In this document: positions 1 to 7,815 of the stretch, piece by piece
Layout of the letters: each line of letters begins with the position of its first letter
How positions within the stretch are numbered: position 1 is the stretch's first letter
Assembly (NCBI GenBank): GCA_964636225.1
Contig: CAZWQM010000017.1
Coordinates: 1 to 27,386, forward strand
Length of the DNA stretch: 27,386 bases
Reading direction: 5' to 3'
DNA from: UBA1858 sp964636225
GTDB taxonomy: Bacteria; Pseudomonadota; Gammaproteobacteria; UBA4575
The notes under the pieces: model-generated
What the model was told of the DNA's origin: nothing
Databases searched by the model: none
What the model saw: only the letters and a program-made list of their open reading frames with translations
Position numbers and translations under genes: made by a program

Positions 1-546
1 TCACAGAACACATCCACATAAAGCGCATTATGCGGTGTACATCGCGCAGTTCCGACAATGGGAGCCGCACGTTTCACCATATTCGGATAACGAATCGCCC
101 ACTCCAATGTTTGCTGAGCGCCCATTGACCAGCCGGTAACCAGCTGCAATTCAATCACCCCCAATGCTTGAGTCAGCAACTGGTGTTGTGCCATTACATC
201 ATCACCAATCGATAACGCAGGAAAATTTTGCATGGCCTGTTCTCTATCAATATTGTGCGGAGAAGTGGACAGACCATTACCCAACTGGTTGGGAAGCACT
301 ATAAAATATTTATCCAGATCCAGCGCTTTCCCCGCGCCAATATAATGCTCCATATTTTTTGACGTTCCGGAAAACATAATGGTAAACAGTATGGCGTTAT
401 CCCGCTGTGCATTTAGCTGGCCAAATGTGGTGTAAGCCAGCTGCGCATTGCTTAGCGTTTGCCCCCGACTCCAGAGCAAAATCGCCCAATGCATAGAGCT
501 CATAAGGTCCATGGTTTAGTTGTGAATAATATTGATTTTGTAACAA
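1..546 (-). pseudogene. MetX-like alpha/beta hydrolase, frameshifted, cut by window edge
   Basis: This is the N-terminal part of an alpha/beta-hydrolase of the homoserine O-acetyltransferase (MetX)-like family; the C-terminal part lies beyond position 1. The sequence shows a family-like N-terminus (YELYALGDFALESG) in one frame and its continuation (QTLSNAQLAYTTFG) in the next. Further on come PNQLGNGLS and the nucleophile elbow GWSMGA, with Ser as presumed catalytic residue. The frame changes at a run of five C on the plus strand (462-466). Removing one base restores a continuous ESGQTLSNAQLAY. In the upstream frame no ATG precedes the homology; a TTG at 546 is the best start. The downstream frame has ATG at 512, 503 and 494, but these would lose the conserved N-terminus. 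The family assignment is fairly sure. The substrate is unknown, since many MetX-like proteins are not true acetyltransferases. A sequencing error in the homopolymer is possible. Confidence 0.7.
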
Positions 547-685
547 GTTACTTCTACAGATTCACACATTGAAAATATCTGAGCTTTCCTTTGCGCTCAT
601 CCCAGAAGCAGCCATGTGAATAACATGAACATTCCAGGATTTTGATTACGTAGTAATACTCTGTCCAATTTTTGTGTAACCTCTC

Positions 686-691
686 TATAAT
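686..691 (+). promoter_or_regulatory. Possible -10 box for the glycine-rich protein gene
   Basis: A perfect TATAAT hexamer lies 76 bases before the ATG at 768. No good -35 hexamer sits 16-18 bases upstream, so the promoter call rests on the -10 alone. Confidence 0.3.
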
Positions 692-767
692 ATCGTGTCT
701 GATAAGCCTATAACCATTCAAGACTCAGCACTATTACTAGAATAATAATTTAACAGGAGAAACAAAT

Positions 768-1043
768 ATGCTTACACTTATTATCAATCTGATTAGTGGG
801 GCCATTGGCGGCAATATTGCAGGCGGGTTAATGAAAAATCTTAGCCTTGGAACCATGGGCAATTCAATCGTCGGTATTCTTGGCGGTGGCGCGGGCGGAG
901 CCTTACTTGGAATGCTGGGAATTGATGCGGGAGCGGGCACAACTGATATTGCTGGTATTGTAGGGAGTATTGCTTCTGGCGGTGTAGGTGGCGGCGTACT
1001 GATGGCCATTATTGGCGCGCTGAAAAACATGTTCGCCAAATAA
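768..1043 (+). CDS. Glycine-rich small membrane protein, function unknown
   Basis: This is a 91-residue protein made almost entirely of Gly, Ala, Ile, Leu and Met. It has two or three hydrophobic, glycine-zipper-like stretches (about residues 1-25, 33-52 and 60-85) and a short basic C-terminus (KNMFAK). The composition suggests an inner-membrane protein packed through small residues. The start is supported by an AGGAG Shine-Dalgarno eight bases before the ATG. I recall similar conserved hypothetical proteins of this pattern, some mislabelled as DNA methyltransferase, but there is no methyltransferase motif here. It is a stand-alone gene followed directly by a strong terminator. It is intact, unlike its neighbours on both sides. 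The proline-rich ORF on the opposite strand is its shadow. Confidence 0.8.
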   Translation: MLTLIINLISGAIGGNIAGGLMKNLSLGTMGNSIVGILGGGAGGALLGMLGIDAGAGTTDIAGIVGSIASGGVGGGVLMAIIGALKNMFAK

Positions 1044-1054
1044 AATTAGCTGAC

Positions 1055-1084
1055 AAAAAAGCCCGGACACTCCGGGCTTTTTTC
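1055..1084. terminator. Bidirectional rho-independent terminator
   Basis: GCCCGG (1061-1066), a five-base loop and CCGGGC (1072-1077) form a GC-rich stem, preceded by an A-run and followed by six T. It can stop the gene ending at 1043 and, in reverse, the dodecin transcript ending at 1100. Confidence 0.85.
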
Positions 1085-1099
1085 CAAGGAATTTCTCAA

Positions 1100-1303
1100 T
1101 CACTTCAACACAAAGGTCACTTTTAACAAAACCCGATACTCATCAATTTTGCCATCTTTACCCACCGTCACGTCCTGATCCTGAATCTAGGCACTTTTAA
1201 CATTCTGTAAAGTTTTACTGGCTCGCTTAACACCAAGCTGAACGGCATCTTCAAAGCTTTTTTTTGACGATGCTTTAATTTCTGTAACTCTTGCTACTGA
1301 CAT
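1100..1303 (-). pseudogene. Dodecin, stopped by TAG at the conserved tryptophan
   Basis: Dodecins are about 67-residue proteins that form a hollow dodecamer storing flavin. Read through one stop, this frame encodes 67 residues with typical sequence: MSVARVTEIKASS at the start, FEDAV and RASKTLQNVKSA in the middle, then IQDQDV and a KVTFVLK end. Codon 39 (1189-1187) is TAG where the family has Trp in the pattern A-W-x-Q. That tryptophan is the residue known to stack on the flavin ring in dodecins. A single G to A change in TGG would produce it. GGAGA lies nine bases before the ATG at 1303, so the start is well supported. As written, only 38 residues would be made. Alternatives are natural suppression or a base-calling error; CCTGG, the unmutated form, is a Dcm-type methylation site. 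Confidence 0.85.
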
Positions 1304-1334
1304 AGTGAATTCTCCGTTTATGATTTAGAAGATT

Positions 1335-1350
1335 ATGATGCATGCATCAT
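1335..1350. promoter_or_regulatory. Perfect 16-bp palindrome upstream of dodecin
   Basis: ATGATGCATGCATCAT is its own reverse complement with no spacer. It lies about 30 bp upstream of the dodecin ATG at 1303, where an operator could sit. No regulator is identified and the function is inferred from symmetry and position only. Confidence 0.35.
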
Positions 1351-1409
1351 TGAGAATCCCATTATGGCGCCAACCCCCTAACGAGAAAATTAAACTGCCA
1401 CTCACTCAG

Positions 1410-2303
1410 CTATTTAAAAGTGTTACATTTATCAACACTGCCGTATTTAAATCCGATCTGAAACCATTGCATACGCTGTTTCGATGAACCATGTGTGAAA
1501 GCTTCCGGTTGCACAGCAGGCCCGGCCTGGCGCTGTAAGCGGTCATCGCCCACTGAAGCGGCGGCCGTCAAACCTTCTTCAATATCGCCTGCTTTCAGAA
1601 TATTTCTTTTTCGCTCTGCATGATGCGCCCATATACCGGCATAGCAATCGGCCTGTAACTCTTGCAACACGGATAAAGAGTTTGCATCTTTCTTACTACT
1701 ACTCTGACGTTGCTGAAATACTTTGCTAGAAGTGCCCACCAGGTTTTGTACATGGTGTCCGATTTCATGTGCAATCACATACGCTATAGCAAAATCGCCT
1801 GGCGCGCCCAATTGTTTTAATTCATTAAAGAAGCCCAAATCCAGATAAACTTTTGAATCTGCAGGACAGTAGAATGGCCCTGACGCTGCTTGTCCCAGCC
1901 CACAGGCGGTTTGCGTCACATCATTCTAGAGCAACCAGTGAGGGTACCTGATAACTGGACCCTGCACTGGAAAATAAGTGTTGCCAGGTATCTTCGGTAT
2001 CTGCCAGCACGGCCGAGACAAAATCAGCATCCTAGTCATTTGCAGAAGAATTATAGGGAACACCTTGAGAAGACGATGTTGGGTAGGTCGATCCCCCTCC
2101 CCGGTGATCATACCTAGCATTTGTAGCGGATTTTGTCCGGTGAGCAAGCCAATGACGATGATAATCAGAATCGCGTCTCCTCCCAGACCACCACCGCGCT
2201 TGAACCCTGTTCTACTTACACGACGGGGAAATCCCGGAAAAGACGACCCAACACCGCGCCGGTCTTCAATATTTCTGCTTCTTCTGCCTGTTTTCTAACG
2301 CAT
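1410..2303 (-). pseudogene. ypfJ: YpfJ-type neutral zinc metallopeptidase, multiply disrupted
   Basis: The protein belongs to the YpfJ/KPN_02809 putative neutral zinc metallopeptidase family, usually about 290 residues with one N-terminal membrane helix. The start (ATG 2303) reads MR-stop-KTGRRSRNIEDRRG, where the family has MRW; TAG is at 2297-2295. A membrane segment (AILIIIVIGLLTG) follows. The frame is then lost in a G-rich run (2093-2102). The next frame carries ADFVSAVLADTEDTW but has a second TAG at 2034-2032. It shifts again near 1924-1929; deleting one base gives LVALNDVTQTACG. From 1919 to 1410 the frame is open and holds GPFYCPAD, the zinc site HEIGHH and the ELQADCYAG segment. The 3' part could in principle start at GTG 1919, but it would lack the membrane anchor. 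Four lesions make sequencing error alone less likely. Confidence 0.85.
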
Positions 2304-2375
2304 ATCTTTTATCTTTTAACTATTTTGCCGCATTGCGTTGGTCTGAGTTTATCTGGTTATTTCATCCAGGTCAGC

Positions 2376-2927
2376 CTAAAACGGATTCCAGGTTTTGTCA
2401 GCAGTGACTTTCATATACCCCACGTTGGCTCCTGCACGCCAACCTACGCCCAAGCGAATCGGAGCCAGAACAATCTCATCACGCTGAACATAGTTCAGAC
2501 CGACACCCCCAACGAAATAGAGGCTGCCGTCAACACCTGGAAAGCGCTGAAAAACACTCTCAACACTGGGCAGGTTATAAACCAGGGTAAATACTTTTGC
2601 AGCATTGCCACCCCAATCAAAACCAATTGATGGCCCCTGCCAGTGCACTTGTCGGTTATAACCATTTTTCAGAAAAAGTTCGCCATCACCATAACGCAAA
2701 CCCACCACAATTGCGCCCGCAGCTTCCCTTCCTTTTATATAGCCATCCGGCTCGCCATGATCCTTAAAGACTTTTTCGATGACTGTGGCGAGGCCTTCTG
2801 CCCCCGAACCCAGGTAGCTTTCTGCCTCATCAATAATGGTTTGCTTGTCATACTTATCATTCGCAAATAGCCCTGGCGACCCCATAAGAAAGATAACGAT
2901 GAGTAATGCGGTCAATTTGAAAGGCAT
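2376..2927 (-). CDS. DUF1134 (EipA-like) envelope protein
   Basis: This is a 183-residue exported protein. A signal peptide (MPFKLTALLIVIFLMGSPGLFA) is followed by a domain matching DUF1134: SIGFDWGGNAAK, LYFVGGVGLNY, then IVLAPIRLGVGWRAGANVGY and a C-terminal TWNPF. The alphaproteobacterial member EipA is a periplasmic beta-barrel-like protein needed for envelope integrity. The same compartment is likely here, though the role is inferred. The start is ATG 2927 because GGAG sits six bases before it; a TTG at 2939 would place the Shine-Dalgarno inside the coding region. It is transcribed alone, with a 294-base gap upstream and the disrupted metallopeptidase downstream. It is intact, unlike the next gene. 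Confidence 0.85.
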   Translation of the reverse strand: MPFKLTALLIVIFLMGSPGLFANDKYDKQTIIDEAESYLGSGAEGLATVIEKVFKDHGEPDGYIKGREAAGAIVVGLRYGDGELFLKNGYNRQVHWQGPSIGFDWGGNAAKVFTLVYNLPSVESVFQRFPGVDGSLYFVGGVGLNYVQRDEIVLAPIRLGVGWRAGANVGYMKVTADKTWNPF

Positions 2928-3221
2928 ATAAAACTCCAACGAAAATTAATAAATAAATGTGGCTTTTGTGTAAGAGTCACCATATCCACATGAGTTCCGT
3001 ATTTTAGCGGATAAATCAAAGAATTATGACAGATAATTACGCGGAATTTCGGACCATATCGCGTGGGTCAGTACCGGGTATTTGACTTGTTAAAAGCCAA
3101 ACTCATTTTGAAATGTATGGGCTTTTGTAAGGAAGGAAAATTAGTTTTAGTTAGAGAATTTTTTGCGCGCTGACGCTTAGCTTTCAGATATCAGCACTAA
3201 AGAAGCCAGCTCCGAGACGAC
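2928..3221. other. Intergenic stretch, nothing recognised
   Basis: No ORF with family resemblance, RNA gene or convincing terminator is visible. It lies between the end of the HDOD gene and the start of the DUF1134 gene, both on the minus strand, so it should contain the DUF1134 promoter. No clear -35/-10 pair was found. Confidence 0.5.
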
Positions 3222-4109
3222 CTAAAGCTGCTTGGTATTCTGTACTTCCAATTCAAAGATCTGTGCCATTTCCTGAAACTGGCTGGCCACATGTCCCATC
3301 AAGGCAAAAAAATTACTCTCGCAAATGTTTAACATGCTTTCCATCAACCGCCCGGTTGCTTCAAGCATGCGAGTTTGCGCGTTCATCAGTAAACAATCTG
3401 CCATATAACCCGACAGAAAAATGCACCTTTGCTTCTCCAGCAGGCATTCATTGTCCTGCACATAACTGTCGCAATGACTCAGTCCGACCAGATCGGTGAC
3501 ATCTTCGGGTATACCCCAATTCGACAGCAACCATTCACCGACTAACGCATGGTCAACATTCACTCTTTGACGTTCTATTCCCATGATATGATTATGATCC
3601 TGTTGGGAATCACCAATGTTCGCGTAAAAATCTTTGTCTGCTTTATCCAGTGCCAGCATACCAATGTCTTGCAACAATCCCGGCAGAAACAGCAACTCAA
3701 CATCTTTGCACTTGGTCATCTGTCCCAGCGCGCGAGCCGAAGTTGCCGCGGCCAGAGATCTCAACCAGAAATAGTTGTAATCCATCCCCGAGGTCAACGC
3801 CCCGCGGATGGAGCCCACCACAGCAAAACCCAGTGCGATGTTTAAGGTCCCATTCCAGCCAAACATGTCTACCGCACGTTCAATAGAGTCCGCTTCTATG
3901 CGACGCATATATATGGAAGAATTGGCAATCCCAAGTATTTTTGCACTTAACGCCGGATCCATTGATACAATATTCGCCAGCGTATCCAGATCCGCTGTTT
4001 TTATCCCACTGAGTTCAATAATTTTTGTCGCCACCGTCGGTGGTGTAGGCAGGTCAGAACATTGCTGTAATTGCGAAAGCAATTGTTCGCCCAATAAAGA
4101 ACTATTCAT
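3222..4109 (-). CDS. HDOD-domain signalling protein
   Basis: This 295-residue cytoplasmic protein has an HDOD domain, a degenerate HD-type hydrolase fold used in bacterial signal transduction. Recognisable parts are LPTPPTVATKIIELS (about 20-34), then IVSMDPALSAKILGIANSS (about 47-65) and ERAVDMFGWNGTLNIALG (about 77-94). HDOD proteins have usually lost the catalytic HD metal site and act as protein-interaction modules. Many relatives carry a C-terminal GGDEF domain. None is present here: the protein ends about 50 residues after the HDOD fold, in a helical tail (FQEMAQIFELEVQ). No stretch with GGDEF resemblance follows the stop, so this looks like a natural stand-alone form. The ATG at 4109 has only a weak Shine-Dalgarno. 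The partner is unknown. Confidence 0.85.
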   Translation of the reverse strand: MNSSLLGEQLLSQLQQCSDLPTPPTVATKIIELSGIKTADLDTLANIVSMDPALSAKILGIANSSIYMRRIEADSIERAVDMFGWNGTLNIALGFAVVGSIRGALTSGMDYNYFWLRSLAAATSARALGQMTKCKDVELLFLPGLLQDIGMLALDKADKDFYANIGDSQQDHNHIMGIERQRVNVDHALVGEWLLSNWGIPEDVTDLVGLSHCDSYVQDNECLLEKQRCIFLSGYMADCLLMNAQTRMLEATGRLMESMLNICESNFFALMGHVASQFQEMAQIFELEVQNTKQL

Positions 4110-4230
4110 AAAGACACCAGATAACCTAGAGTGAATCTTCTCTCGTTATCGGCAATATTTAAGAAATTATTATATGAACGGACTCGCCTCCAGTAGTAAT
4201 TTTGACCAAGCCTGTCTGGCTAATTATAAG

Positions 4231-6117
4231 TTATTGTTCCAATTCCACCCAGCGAACCATCGCCGCATCCAGCTCACTTTGTTTTTTACTTAAAGTGTCC
4301 AGCACGTCACGCGTTTCTTCATAATCCTGATCATAAAATGAGGGTTGGGCAATTTGTGTCTGTAGATAATCAATATCATTTTCAAGATTTTCTATAAGCG
4401 CAGGAAGTTCATCCAGCTCACGCTGTAGTTTGTAACTAAGTTTCCTAGGTTTATTCTCGTTATCAAGTTGATTTTGGTTTTGTGTTTTCTGTGTCGCACG
4501 TAATTCATCCGGCACATCAGTTTCTATTAACGCCCTGCCTCGTTTGACCCAGTCATTGTAGCCACCCACATATTCCTGAACGCCTCGGTCAGCTTCAAAC
4601 ACCAGAATACTGGTAACGACATTATCCAGAAATACACGATCATGACTGACTATCAGCAAGGTTCCCGTGTAATCGACCAAGCGTTGTTCCAGAACTTCAA
4701 GCATTTCCACATCAAGATCATTAGTGGGCTCATCCAGGATCAGTAGATTGGCGGGTCGTAGGAATAGCTTGGCCAAGGCCACACGATTTTTCTCCCCTCC
4801 CGATAAGGCGCGCACGGGCGTCATGGCGCGCTTGGGTGAAAACAGGAAGTTTTTCAGATACCCAACCACATGGCGTTGCTTGCCATTTAATTCGATATAG
4901 TCTTTTCCATCACCCACATTTTGCGCAATGGTTTTTTCCAAATCCAGATCCCGCAATACTTGATCAAAATAGGCAATTTCCAAATTGGTTCCAAGCTTAA
5001 TTGACCCCTCATCTGGCTGAATCATGCCAAGAATAATCTTCAAAAGGGTACTTTTCCCAACACCATTATTTCCCACTAGACCAATCCGGTCACCGCGCAT
5101 AATTTTCAGATTCAGTTTGTCTATTAGCGTCTGCCCGCCATAGCCATGAGTGATGTTTCGTGCAGAAACCACTTTGCGTCCGGAACGTTCCCCTTCTTCG
5201 ATATCAATGCGCGCCTTACCTTGCCGCTTTACACGCTTGGCGCGTTCTTCGCGCATGGACATCAAGGAACGGACACGTCCTTCATTGCGTGTTCTGCGCG
5301 CTTTAATACCTTGACGTATCCACTCCTCTTCCTGTGCCAGTTTTTTATCAAACAGGGCATTATGGGTAGCTTCGTCTTCTAATGATTTTTCTTTTAACTG
5401 AAGATAGTCATCATAATTGCCGGGCCAGCTCACCAGATTACCGCGATCGATCTCAACAATTCTTGTCGCCAGTTTTTGCAGAAAAATACGATCATGGGTG
5501 ATAAAAATAACACTTTCTCCATAACCACGTATGCGATGCTCCAGCCATTCAATAGTACTGATATCCAGGTGGTTGGTTGGCTCATCCAGCAACAGTAATT
5601 CAGGTTCAGAAACTAGCGCCTTTCCCAGCGCGACACGCCGGCGCCACCCGCCTGACAGCTCATTTAGTTTTCTTCCGGCCGGCAAATTCAGTTGCGAGAT
5701 TACTGTATCGACCTGTTGATCGATATTCCAGATGCCGCTGGCGTCGATTTGATGCTGCAAGTCTTCCAGTTGCTTCATTTCGAGCTTGTTTAATTTTGAA
5801 TGAGACAGACGATGATATTCATCCAGTAAAGCCTGCTGCTCTGCCATTCCCTGCTTAACCACTTCTCTTACGGTTTCGTTTGAAGTTGATAACAGGGTTT
5901 GCTCCAGCTGGCTAATCCGCAAGTGACGACGCATTTGGATATCACCATGATCCGGCGCATATTCACCGGTAATCAGTTTAAGTAAAGAGGACTTTCCCGC
6001 GCCATTGCGCCCAATCAGACATACCCGCTCTTTGGGATCAATTGAAAAATTCGCTTCTTTTAGTATGGGAACATCCCCAAATTCAAGGGATACCTCCTGC
6101 AGACGTAGCAGATACAT
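4231..6117 (-). CDS. uup: ABC-F ATPase Uup
   Basis: This is a 628-residue soluble protein with two ATP-binding cassettes and no membrane domain, as in ABC-F translation factors. First cassette: Walker A GRNGAGKS (36-43), signature LSGGW (154-158), Walker B LLLLDEPTNHLD (from 174). Second cassette: GNNGVGKS (349-356), LSGGE and LLILDEPTNDLD. The linker (about 250-310) is rich in Arg/Lys. A C-terminal coiled coil (last about 70 residues) is typical of Uup, as is the length (E. coli Uup has 635). ABC-F proteins act on the ribosome near the E site; Uup also affects precise excision of transposons. ATG 6117 was chosen over TTG 6132 because homology begins at LLRLQEVSLEFG. It lies 21 bases after the DUF3465 gene, so the two are probably co-transcribed. 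No lesions were seen. Confidence 0.93.
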   Translation of the reverse strand: MYLLRLQEVSLEFGDVPILKEANFSIDPKERVCLIGRNGAGKSSLLKLITGEYAPDHGDIQMRRHLRISQLEQTLLSTSNETVREVVKQGMAEQQALLDEYHRLSHSKLNKLEMKQLEDLQHQIDASGIWNIDQQVDTVISQLNLPAGRKLNELSGGWRRRVALGKALVSEPELLLLDEPTNHLDISTIEWLEHRIRGYGESVIFITHDRIFLQKLATRIVEIDRGNLVSWPGNYDDYLQLKEKSLEDEATHNALFDKKLAQEEEWIRQGIKARRTRNEGRVRSLMSMREERAKRVKRQGKARIDIEEGERSGRKVVSARNITHGYGGQTLIDKLNLKIMRGDRIGLVGNNGVGKSTLLKIILGMIQPDEGSIKLGTNLEIAYFDQVLRDLDLEKTIAQNVGDGKDYIELNGKQRHVVGYLKNFLFSPKRAMTPVRALSGGEKNRVALAKLFLRPANLLILDEPTNDLDVEMLEVLEQRLVDYTGTLLIVSHDRVFLDNVVTSILVFEADRGVQEYVGGYNDWVKRGRALIETDVPDELRATQKTQNQNQLDNENKPRKLSYKLQRELDELPALIENLENDIDYLQTQIAQPSFYDQDYEETRDVLDTLSKKQSELDAAMVRWVELEQ

Positions 6118-6138
6118 ATAAATTCTTATCAAATAATA

Positions 6139-6573
6139 TTATTGGTAAACTTTACCCTGATATTTTATCCAGCCCGCTTCATAATCCCCTGCTGGATCCG
6201 CATGAGTCCAGTGGATTACTCCGCCTTTTTCATTCCACTCATACTGCCCATAAATACGTATGTTTTTATTTACACCAATCGGCACGCGTGGAGCCAAATC
6301 AATATTATGTGCAATCAAAACGGTTTGTTGACTATCGAGCTGGACTATAAAACGCTGATGACGACTTCCATCATTATCATCCGATAACTGTTTTATTATT
6401 TTACCTTCAAACTCCACCATCTCACCGGATTGACGATTCGCATACAATTTTTCAATTGTGCGATCTTCAATGATCTCAGCGGAGTAATTTGAATACCCAA
6501 AAAATCTGGTGCCAAAAAACAACGACGCTATCGCTACCACCGCCGCCAGTATTTTACGATTGTTACCTGTCAT
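6139..6573 (-). CDS. DUF3465 protein, exported or membrane-anchored
   Basis: This 144-residue protein has an N-terminal hydrophobic segment (ILAAVVAIASLFFGTRFFG, about 8-26), either a signal anchor or an uncleaved signal peptide. The rest matches DUF3465: GKIIKQLSDDNDGSRHQRF, then LIAHNIDLAPRVPI, GQYEWNEKGGVIHWTH and GWIKYQGKVYQ at the very end. The compact beta-rich domain probably lies in the periplasm; its biochemical role is not known. ATG 6573 was chosen over an upstream TTG at 6627 because the latter adds a cysteine-rich stretch not expected in the family. It is the first gene of a probable pair with uup (21 bases apart) and is divergent from the glutaredoxin-like gene. Confidence 0.82.
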   Translation of the reverse strand: MTGNNRKILAAVVAIASLFFGTRFFGYSNYSAEIIEDRTIEKLYANRQSGEMVEFEGKIIKQLSDDNDGSRHQRFIVQLDSQQTVLIAHNIDLAPRVPIGVNKNIRIYGQYEWNEKGGVIHWTHADPAGDYEAGWIKYQGKVYQ

Positions 6574-6691
6574 ATCAAATTTACCGCCACACCTACACTG
6601 ACTAATATTTTTATGAACCAACCACAAGTATTATTTCATAAAATATTTTAACGTTAACTTATTCATCACTATTACACAGTATAAAACAGAT

Positions 6692-7054
6692 ATGCCCATT
6701 CGACTTACCAGAAAAGCCATTGGCACAATCATTCTTGGAATTAACAAACTCACCTCTCCAAGCGCCCCCGTACGCACTCCTGAGCAGCAGACCGCTATTG
6801 ATCAGAAAACAAACGGGCTAATTATTTATGAGATGCTGGCTTGTCCTTTCTGCGTCAAGGTTCGCAGAGAGATCAAACGCTTAGGATTCAATATCCCCAG
6901 AGTAGATGTAAAAAGAAATGCTGAGGCTATGACAGAGCTGGTTAATCTGGGAGGAAAGTTTCAGGTACCCTGTCTTCGTATAGAAACAAAAGGCACGGCC
7001 ACCTGGTTATACGAGTCGGATGAGATTATTAACTACCTGCGACGCTTATGTTAG
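6692..7054 (+). CDS. Glutaredoxin/GST-N-like thioredoxin-fold protein
   Basis: This 120-residue protein has a redox-active CPFC motif (Cys51, Cys54) followed by a basic helix (VKVRREIKRLG). The cis-proline segment QVPCLRIE (about 91-98) and LYESDEIINYL near the end complete a thioredoxin fold of the glutaredoxin/GST N-terminal type. The first 40 residues form an amphipathic or hydrophobic extension (AIGTIILGINKLT) that could attach it to the membrane. The role is probably glutathione-dependent disulfide or persulfide exchange; the substrate is unknown. No clear Shine-Dalgarno precedes the ATG. Its last nine bases overlap the 3' end of the convergent membrane-protein gene. Confidence 0.85.
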   Translation: MPIRLTRKAIGTIILGINKLTSPSAPVRTPEQQTAIDQKTNGLIIYEMLACPFCVKVRREIKRLGFNIPRVDVKRNAEAMTELVNLGGKFQVPCLRIETKGTATWLYESDEIINYLRRLC

Positions 7055-7522
7055 CCTATTAACACGATCGGTCAGTCTGTTTAAAATCACATTGAACTGA
7101 TCATAATTGGATACCTGCTCATACACAGGCAATTCAAAGCCATAATCAAATTTAAGCAACAATCCATTCCCGTCCATCACTCCACGTGTCAATCCATGAC
7201 TCTTTTTAAGTGCACGAATAACCTTTAACTGCTCCCACCCGTATTCTACTATCGTGCCTTTATTTTTCCTTACACTGATGCCACAGCGCTGGACGGAAAA
7301 TTCAAACAAATAACGTTGTGCGTACAGGTCTTTTACCAGCATGAGAATGCTGGCTGTCAATGCCCAGTAAATAGTTAAGTGAATCAGCAATATACGAGTG
7401 TCTGGTGTCGCAGTATAGGCCACCGGAAGTAATACAATTGCAGTGACCACCAGCGACCAGGGCAATTGTGAAAACAAACCATAAAAGCGCGACCTAAGTC
7501 GATAATGGTATGAACCCGACAT
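7046..7522 (-). CDS. Small membrane protein, YcxB-like architecture
   Basis: This 158-residue protein has two transmembrane helices (about 20-38, LPWSLVVTAIVLLPVAY, and about 45-64, LLIHLTIYWALTASILMLV) followed by a cytoplasmic beta-rich domain of about 90 residues. The layout of a two-helix hairpin plus a small beta domain with GISVRKNKGTIVEYGWEQL resembles YcxB or bacterial PH-like proteins, but the match is by pattern only and no function can be given. GGAGAG lies eight bases before the ATG, so the start is well supported. The gene converges on the glutaredoxin-like gene and overlaps it by nine bases. Confidence 0.7.
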   Translation of the reverse strand: MSGSYHYRLRSRFYGLFSQLPWSLVVTAIVLLPVAYTATPDTRILLIHLTIYWALTASILMLVKDLYAQRYLFEFSVQRCGISVRKNKGTIVEYGWEQLKVIRALKKSHGLTRGVMDGNGLLLKFDYGFELPVYEQVSNYDQFNVILNRLTDRVNRLT

Positions 7523-7815
7523 GGTGTTTCTCTCCGTCTTTCAGCTCATTACTCGCATATATGCGGCAATGTATTTCAAATCAGTCCGTTGTTATTATTT
7601 TTTTATCCAGCTGATCACATGGTCTGGATGGTAAACCATTAACGCGTTTAGCTGTGAGAAGTATTCCCCAATTACGCAATTCAGCAGAGAATCAAATAAA
7701 AGTTTTTTATGAATCTACCAGTATTAAATTGATTTGCTTCTTTCGAAAATAAAGCCGTTAATTAAAAAAAGCTGACAGCATTAATATACGCGATATGATG
7801 AATAAGGAGGCAGAC
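7523..7815. other. Divergent intergenic region
   Basis: This AT-rich stretch between two divergent genes should contain both promoters. No clear paired hexamers, hairpin or small ORF was found. Confidence 0.45.

Noticed and set aside
737..1039. Proline-rich 100-codon ORF opposite the glycine-rich gene
   Set aside because: It is the mirror of Gly codons read on the other strand; the plus-strand ORF has a good Shine-Dalgarno and a terminator.
1100..2303. TAG read as pyrrolysine or another recoded amino acid
   Set aside because: The TAG codons replace Trp or other residues at unrelated positions, other genes in the window end normally with TAG (HDOD, DUF1134), and frameshifts accompany them. 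Mutation or sequence error is simpler.
1978..2630. Plus-strand ORFs of 106 and 165 codons
   Set aside because: They run antisense to the metallopeptidase remnant and the DUF1134 gene and show no family resemblance.
3120..3221. Possible leftover GGDEF domain after the HDOD gene
   Set aside because: Reading past the stop gives no GGDEF-like sequence in any frame; the HDOD protein seems to end naturally.
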